DNA of 17,496 nt, from the NCBI GenBank assembly GCA_047634635.1, contig JBLIIE010000110.1, forward strand, positions 1 to 17,496, read 5' to 3'. Below, in pieces: positions 12,903 to 17,496 of this stretch; position 1 is the stretch's first letter, and every line of letters begins with the position of its first letter. The position numbers were made by a program, and so were the translations under genes. The stretch comes from Granulosicoccus sp047634635. GTDB taxonomy: Bacteria; Pseudomonadota; Gammaproteobacteria; Granulosicoccales; Granulosicoccaceae. The notes beneath the pieces were generated by a model. The model was not told the origin of the DNA. It made no database searches and worked only from the letters and a program-made list of their open reading frames with translations.

Positions 12903-15716
12903 ATGTCCAGCGCCAAAATCGAAGAAGCTGCCGACCGTCCTGTTGTATTGGTGGATGGATCGGCGTACCTTTATCGGGCGTTTCACGCCATGCCACCATT
13001 AACCAATGCAAAAGGCCAGCCTACTGGCGCAATTTATGGCGTGGTCAATATGTTGCGGCGCTTGTTAAGCGACTACCAACCGGAAGTGATGGTTGTGGTG
13101 TTTGATGCCAGCGGTAAGACGTTTCGAGATGATATCTACGCTGAGTATAAGGCGAACCGCGCCAGCATGCCCGATGACATGCGAACTCAGATCAAGCCGC
13201 TTTACTCGATAGTGGAGAAAATGGGATTTCCGCTGGTGATTATTGAAGGTGTGGAGGCTGACGACGTTATAGGAACATTATCGGTTCAAGCTACCGCCGC
13301 TGGGTTGAAAACCGTGATATCCACAGGGGATAAGGACATGGCTCAGCTAGTTAATGAGCACGTCACGCTGGTGAATACCATGACCAACACCGTTATGGAC
13401 GTACAGGGCGTTATGGATAAATTCGGTGTAAAGCCATCCCAGATCATCGATTATCTGACTCTTGTGGGTGACACATCAGACAATATCCCTGGCGTGCCGA
13501 GCTGTGGGCCCAAGACAGCAGTGAAGTGGCTTGCAGCTCACGAGACGCTGAAAGTAGTCATCGAAAATGCCGAATCTGTTAAGGGTAAAATTGGTGAAAA
13601 GCTGCGTGATTCCATTGCTCATCTGCCTATGTCTCAAGACTTAGCCACTATTCGCCTAGAAGTTAAATTGCCTAAACCACTGCGCGAGTTAGCGATGGGC
13701 GAGCCAGACCGTGAAGGATTGGTCGAACTCTACAAGGAACTCGAATTCAAGACCTGGAGCCGCGAACTCGCTGAAGGCCTATCCCCCCTAGGAAAAAGTG
13801 GAAAAGGGGACAGTGGAGTTTCCGAAAAAGGGGACGGAGGAGTTTCTAAAGTAGACGGAGCCGCTCTGGATGGTGCCGCGACAACTGCTGCCACTGCGGA
13901 TTCGGTCAATCGCGAGTACGAAACCATCACAACGCTTGACGCACTGGATGAATGGATTGAGAAACTAGAGCAGGCTGAACTGTTTGCATTCGACACTGAA
14001 ACTACCAGTCTTGATTATATGAAAGCTGAAGTAGTGGGTGTGTCCTTTGCCATTGATGATGGTAAGGCAGCTTATGTGCCTCTAACGCACGACTACGAGG
14101 AAGCACCGGTGCAGTTGGACCGTCAGGTAGTTCTGGATAGACTGAAGCCCTTACTAGAGGGTGATAAGCGAAACCTGGTTGGGCAACATATAAAGTACGA
14201 TATTAATGTGCTACGCAATCACGGTGTAGAGCTTGTCAACGTGGCTCACGATACGATGCTTGAATCGTATGTGCTTAACAGTACCGCGACGCGCCACAAC
14301 ATGGATGCATTGGCAGATAAATATCTAGGTGTTTCTACGATCAAGTTTGAAGACGTAGCTGGAAAAGGTAAAAAACAACTCACGTTTAATCAGATTGACA
14401 TCGATATTGCCAGCCCCTATGCCGCTGAAGATGCTGACATCACATTGCGTTTGCACAAAGTGCTCTGGCCTAAGCTTGAAGCTGAACCCACGTTAAAGGC
14501 CTTGTATCTGGATGTGGAGTTGCCTTCTTTGCATGCGCTCTCGCACATTGAGTACACCGGTGTTCGCATAGATGCAGAGATGCTGGAAAAACAAGGAGCG
14601 AGCATCGCAACAACGATTGCGCGCGTGAAAGCAGAAGCGTTTGAAGATGCTGGCCGAGAGTTCAATTTGGGTTCACCCAAGCAGATTGGTGAGATTTTTT
14701 TTGAAGAAAAGCAGTTTCCGATTATCCGTAAAACGCCGAAGGGTCAGCCCTCAACGGCAGAAGATGTCTTGGAACAATTGGCTATTGATTACCCGTTGCC
14801 GCGATTGATTCTGCAACATCGTAGTTTGACGAAGCTGATGTCTACGTACATTGAAAAGCTGCCCTTGCAAATCAATCCTACAACTAATCGTGTACATACA
14901 TCTTACAATCAGGCTATCGCCTCAACGGGGCGCTTATCCAGTACCGATCCCAATTTACAGAATATACCTGTCAGAACTGAAGAAGGACGACGGATTCGTG
15001 AGGCGTTTATCGCAGAGCCTGGTTACCGATTACTGGCAGCAGACTACTCGCAAATTGAGCTCCGCATCATGGCGCACCTGTCTGGTGATGCTGGTTTGGT
15101 AACTGCGTTCGAGCAATCATTGGATGTGCACAAGGCGACGGCAGCTGAAGTGTTTGGTGTGTCATTAGATGCTGTCGATTCAGATCAACGTCGTTCTGCT
15201 AAAGCCATAAACTTTGGATTGATTTATGGTATGTCAGCCTTTGGTTTAGCCAAACAATTGGACATTGGCCGAGGTGAGGCTCAGCAATACATCAATTTGT
15301 ACTTCGAACGTTACCCAGGTGTTAAAGCTTATATGGATGACACACGTGCACTAGCTAAAGAGCAAGGCTATGTAGAAACCGTATACGGTCGACGATTGTA
15401 TTTGCCTGACATAAACGCTCGTAATGCCCAGATGCGAAACTATGCGGAACGCACTGCTATCAACGCGCCCATGCAAGGTACTGCAGCGGACATAATTAAA
15501 CGCGCGATGATATCGGTTGATAACTGGTTAAGAGCCGAAAACATTGATGCTCGCATCATCATGCAAGTGCACGATGAACTGGTGCTGGAAGTCAAAGCTG
15601 GAGAACTTGAATCTGTGGGTGAGCAGGTTCAGCGCATTATGATTGAAGCTGCAACGCTTAGAGTTCCTCTGGAAGTCGATGTGGGTATAGGTAATAGTTG
15701 GGAAGAGGCTCATTAG
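12903..15716 (+). CDS. polA: DNA polymerase I
   Basis: 937 residues from the ATG at 12903, which has AGG at the right distance (8 bases); the GTG at 12894 lies inside that Shine-Dalgarno and is rejected. All three activities appear intact (positions from this ATG). The 5'-3' exonuclease/flap domain covers about 1-290, with VDGSAYLYRAFHA, EADDVIGT and GDTSDNIPG. The 3'-5' proofreading domain covers about 335-525, with Asp364/Glu366 (FDTETTSLD), Asp433 (HIKYDINVL) and Tyr506/Asp510 (YAAEDADIT). The polymerase domain has motif A at Asp714 (ADYSQIELR), the O-helix with Lys767, Phe771 and Tyr775 (RRSAKAINFGLIYG), and motif C at His890-Asp891-Glu892 (QVHDELV). It acts in Okazaki fragment processing and repair. 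Length fits the proteobacterial norm. The linker between the two exonuclease domains (about 293-335) is Gly/Ala/Lys-rich and has a short tandem repeat. Confidence 0.98.
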   Translation: MSSAKIEEAADRPVVLVDGSAYLYRAFHAMPPLTNAKGQPTGAIYGVVNMLRRLLSDYQPEVMVVVFDASGKTFRDDIYAEYKANRASMPDDMRTQIKPLYSIVEKMGFPLVIIEGVEADDVIGTLSVQATAAGLKTVISTGDKDMAQLVNEHVTLVNTMTNTVMDVQGVMDKFGVKPSQIIDYLTLVGDTSDNIPGVPSCGPKTAVKWLAAHETLKVVIENAESVKGKIGEKLRDSIAHLPMSQDLATIRLEVKLPKPLRELAMGEPDREGLVELYKELEFKTWSRELAEGLSPLGKSGKGDSGVSEKGDGGVSKVDGAALDGAATTAATADSVNREYETITTLDALDEWIEKLEQAELFAFDTETTSLDYMKAEVVGVSFAIDDGKAAYVPLTHDYEEAPVQLDRQVVLDRLKPLLEGDKRNLVGQHIKYDINVLRNHGVELVNVAHDTMLESYVLNSTATRHNMDALADKYLGVSTIKFEDVAGKGKKQLTFNQIDIDIASPYAAEDADITLRLHKVLWPKLEAEPTLKALYLDVELPSLHALSHIEYTGVRIDAEMLEKQGASIATTIARVKAEAFEDAGREFNLGSPKQIGEIFFEEKQFPIIRKTPKGQPSTAEDVLEQLAIDYPLPRLILQHRSLTKLMSTYIEKLPLQINPTTNRVHTSYNQAIASTGRLSSTDPNLQNIPVRTEEGRRIREAFIAEPGYRLLAADYSQIELRIMAHLSGDAGLVTAFEQSLDVHKATAAEVFGVSLDAVDSDQRRSAKAINFGLIYGMSAFGLAKQLDIGRGEAQQYINLYFERYPGVKAYMDDTRALAKEQGYVETVYGRRLYLPDINARNAQMRNYAERTAINAPMQGTAADIIKRAMISVDNWLRAENIDARIIMQVHDELVLEVKAGELESVGEQVQRIMIEAATLRVPLEVDVGIGNSWEEAH
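13806..13847 (+). repeat. 24-bp tandem repeat inside the polA inter-domain linker
   Basis: GGGGACAGTGGAGTTTC at 13806 recurs as GGGGACGGAGGAGTTTC at 13830, exactly 24 bp later and therefore in frame, each preceded by an A-run. It encodes GDSGVSEK and GDGGVSK within the non-catalytic linker. The purine-rich GGGGACGGAGGA-type sequence is unlike the surrounding polA sequence. Confidence 0.6.
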
Positions 15717-15733
15717 TTTGCTGAGTGATTCAA

Positions 15734-16106
15734 ATGAATCCTTCCTGCTCATCAATTAAAAACCTCTGGGCCTCAAGTTTAGTTGTGTGCGTGTCCTTAC
15801 TAGCCAGCTGTACAGATTTTACGAAAGCCAACGGACGTGTTGTGGATACGTTTGGAATGGCATTGGACAATGTCTTTGTCACGATTGAACATGGTCAAGG
15901 TTTGTTGCAATCCACAACGACCAATAACAGATGTAATTGAGCCGTGTTTGTTAATTTGTGTTGGAGCCAACCCGATACTCACATTCGCCAAGCAGGACTA
16001 TGAATCTGTTGAAACGACCGTTGAGCAGTTTGAAAACGTTTGCGTGAACGTCTGGATGCAAGTAGTCGGGGATAGGTCGCAAGAGGTCAGAGTAGAATTC
16101 TGTTAG
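15734..16106 (+). pseudogene. Small lipoprotein with carboxypeptidase-regulatory-like domain, apparently frameshifted
   Basis: The first part (ATG 15734, GAG 8 bases upstream) encodes a lipoprotein signal with lipobox L-A-S-C (SLLASCTDF), then GRVVDTFGMALDNVFVTIEHGQG and LLQSTTTNN before a TGA at 15938. That order is the first half of a carboxypeptidase-regulatory-like beta-sandwich. The expected second half (VGANPILTFAKQDYESVETTVEQ, ending VRVEFC before TAG) occurs in the +1 frame and runs to 16106. Removing one base near 15924-15928 (AATAAC to AATAC) joins them as STTTNTDVIEP in a protein of about 124 residues. Either the gene is a recent pseudogene or there is a sequencing error. It starts 17 bp after polA. 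Its biological role is unknown; a periplasmic or outer-membrane anchored location is inferred from Thr after the lipid Cys. Confidence 0.55.
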
Positions 16107-16351
16107 AGCTTAATTGCTGGATAATATTTCTTATGTGCTTTACGACGTAGGGCGATTAAGAATTAGTACCTTATACGGTTTGCTAGATTGCAGGCGTTAG
16201 GCGATGTGGATTCTGCCATAGGCTTCTTACACAGAGCTTTTGCTATAAATACTAGCCCTGACTAAATCCGCATTGATATGTTGAGTTATAGTGTTAGCAA
16301 TTAGGAAACTACCATTTTTATTGTTATCGTCGAGGGACGTGACTATGGCTT

Positions 16352-17496
16352 CTAAAGGGACATCGAAGCTACCGGCTGGGAATATGAAAACCTAAATCCA
16401 TTTGGATCAGTGTTTTCCAGGCGCATTTTGCCTTTAAGTTGAGCGGCAATTTCATGGCAAATAGCCAGTCCCAATCCAGCGCCAAATCCGGTGGCTTGAT
16501 CTGAGGAGCGGTAGAAAGGAATGTGTAGTTTCTCTAGCTGGTCAGTTGGTACGCCGGGTCCGTTGTCTGTAACACAAAAGCACCCATCACCATTCTGAAG
16601 TGTGATCTCTATAAGCACTTGTCCACCGTTGGGAGAGAATTTTATGGCATTTGATAAAGCGTTTCTTACAAGATGTTGTAGTTGATAACTTGAGTCATGC
16701 AGAAAGACGTTATCGTTTCTTCCGACAACTAGGTCAATATCCTTGTCCTCCGCCATAACGTATAGGTCAGCCACTTGAGATTTTACCAGTTCATTCAAAC
16801 TGACCACCTCAATGCTGCTGGCTTCACTGGTCTGAGCTCTTGCCAAATCGAGAAGCTGGTTTACTAATCGGTTTAGCCTTTGTATACCTAGTGTTAATGA
16901 ATTTAGACGCGTTTCTTTTGTTTTCGAATCAACGGCTTTCTGAACATTTTCTACTTCGAGTGATAGCGCGGTAATGGGTGTTCTAAGTTCGTGCGCCGCA
17001 TCAGCTATGAATCTCTGTTGTTGTTGGTTGTACATTTCGTTTTTTTTAAGCAGTAATTCAATTGAGGAAACAAAGGGAAGTATTTCCTTGGGGATTTCAT
17101 CTTTGCTATCAATATCCAGAGTCAGGGAATCGGTACCTGAAATTTTTTGCGAAATAGCCACAAGGGGTTTGAAGCTATGACGAACAACTAGGAATACTAG
17201 TGCTGGTATTAGAAGCAACAAAATTAGAAGCGGTATTGCTGTGTTCTTGGCACTGTTTACAGCCAGTTTCGTACTGACACCGTGCTTTTGAGAAATTGCG
17301 AATCGTTTGTTGGTGCTAGTATTTCGTGTGATGTAGATACGCCACAGCCTGTGTCTTGCATTAACAGTTTGAAAACCGTCTTCGATTGATCGATCAATTT
17401 CGAATCCTGGTATGTTTGCTCCGCCGATTTCCCATACCCGAACTCCGTCGTCATAGTCATCGTCTTTGAATACGCCTGAGTCATATGGCGACCCAA
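16352..17496 (-). CDS. Two-component sensor histidine kinase, QseC/PmrB-like (partial, N-terminus outside window)
   Basis: The frame stays open from the stop at 16352-16354 to the right edge, giving 380 visible residues; the internal TTG at 17221 is not the start, because the residues upstream of it continue a typical sensor. Visible order: end of a periplasmic domain of about 80 residues (VRVWEIGG, DGFQTVNARHRLWRIYITR, KRFAISQ), as in QseC-type kinases; TM2 with a run of Leu/Ile (PLLILLLLIPALVFLVV) at about residues 85-104; HAMP-like segment; HisKA with phosphoacceptor His168 (ADAAHELRTPITAL); and HATPase_c with the N-box NALSNAIKFSP, G1 DNGPGV and G2 GFGAGLGLAI. It phosphorylates a cognate OmpR-type regulator, usually encoded just upstream and so expected beyond 17496. 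The signal is unknown. All kinase boxes are intact. Confidence 0.92.
   Translation of the reverse strand, partial: GSPYDSGVFKDDDYDDGVRVWEIGGANIPGFEIDRSIEDGFQTVNARHRLWRIYITRNTSTNKRFAISQKHGVSTKLAVNSAKNTAIPLLILLLLIPALVFLVVRHSFKPLVAISQKISGTDSLTLDIDSKDEIPKEILPFVSSIELLLKKNEMYNQQQQRFIADAAHELRTPITALSLEVENVQKAVDSKTKETRLNSLTLGIQRLNRLVNQLLDLARAQTSEASSIEVVSLNELVKSQVADLYVMAEDKDIDLVVGRNDNVFLHDSSYQLQHLVRNALSNAIKFSPNGGQVLIEITLQNGDGCFCVTDNGPGVPTDQLEKLHIPFYRSSDQATGFGAGLGLAICHEIAAQLKGKMRLENTDPNGFRFSYSQPVASMSL

Noticed and set aside
15837..16106. An independent 89-residue plus-strand gene starting at 15837
   Set aside because: Its first 30 residues overlap the sensible lipoprotein frame and look like nonsense (Trp/Arg/Met-rich); only the part after about 15925 is protein-like, which fits a frameshift better than a second gene.
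16107..16351. Possible gene or RNA between the frameshifted lipoprotein and the sensor kinase
   Set aside because: All frames are short and broken, and I see no convincing terminator, tRNA or conserved RNA structure; treated as 245 bp of plain intergenic DNA.
17257..17496. A separate 79-residue minus-strand frame at the right edge, and a kinase start at 17221
   Set aside because: The frame of the kinase is itself open from 17221 to the window edge and encodes a typical periplasmic sensor and TM2, so the kinase is simply partial and the 79-residue frame is a shadow.

Overview
The window reads as chromosomal DNA of a Gram-negative proteobacterium, most likely a gammaproteobacterium. The signs are an E. 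coli-like kbl-tdh gene order, a proofreading polA of proteobacterial type, two large hybrid sensor kinases, lipoprotein signal peptides and a DUF6502 gene. Base composition is moderate. A marine lineage near Arenicella or Granulosicoccus is a guess from overall gene flavour, not something the sequence proves. I see no rRNA, tRNA, CRISPR array, phage gene or insertion sequence.

Layout. (1) 1-2055, minus strand: a DUF6502-family gene overlaps a lipoprotein gene, followed by a flavodoxin-like gene cut by the window edge. (2) 2220-3026, plus: a complete HpcH/HpaI-family class II aldolase, divergent from DUF6502. (3) 3107-8900: two divergently transcribed hybrid histidine kinases. The leftward one is followed by a small Arg-rich hypothetical gene; 331 bp of non-coding DNA separate the two kinases. 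(4) 8971-11941, plus: a dyad operator candidate, then kbl and tdh (overlapping stop and start codons), then an XRE-cupin regulator. This is a self-contained threonine-to-glycine plus acetyl-CoA module. (5) 11951-12738, minus: a LOG-family nucleotide phosphoribohydrolase with an intrinsic terminator. (6) 12903-15716, plus: polA, with a long hairpin-forming repeat in its divergent upstream region. (7) 15734-16106, plus: a small lipoprotein gene that appears broken by a one-base frameshift. (8) 16352-17496, minus: a QseC/PmrB-like sensor kinase cut by the right edge.

The most notable observations are sequence-level departures from family norms. The L-threonine dehydrogenase has lost all four structural-zinc cysteines with no gap in the alignment, while its catalytic residues are kept. 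The rightward hybrid kinase ends in an HPt domain whose phosphoacceptor His is Arg, and it also has odd residues in its H-box, N-box and second receiver. The leftward kinase has a first receiver without its Asp and no HPt at all. The pair therefore has no usable HPt of its own. I do not see a clearly new multi-gene system such as a defence island. The closest candidates are the kinase pair and the coupled DUF6502-lipoprotein genes.
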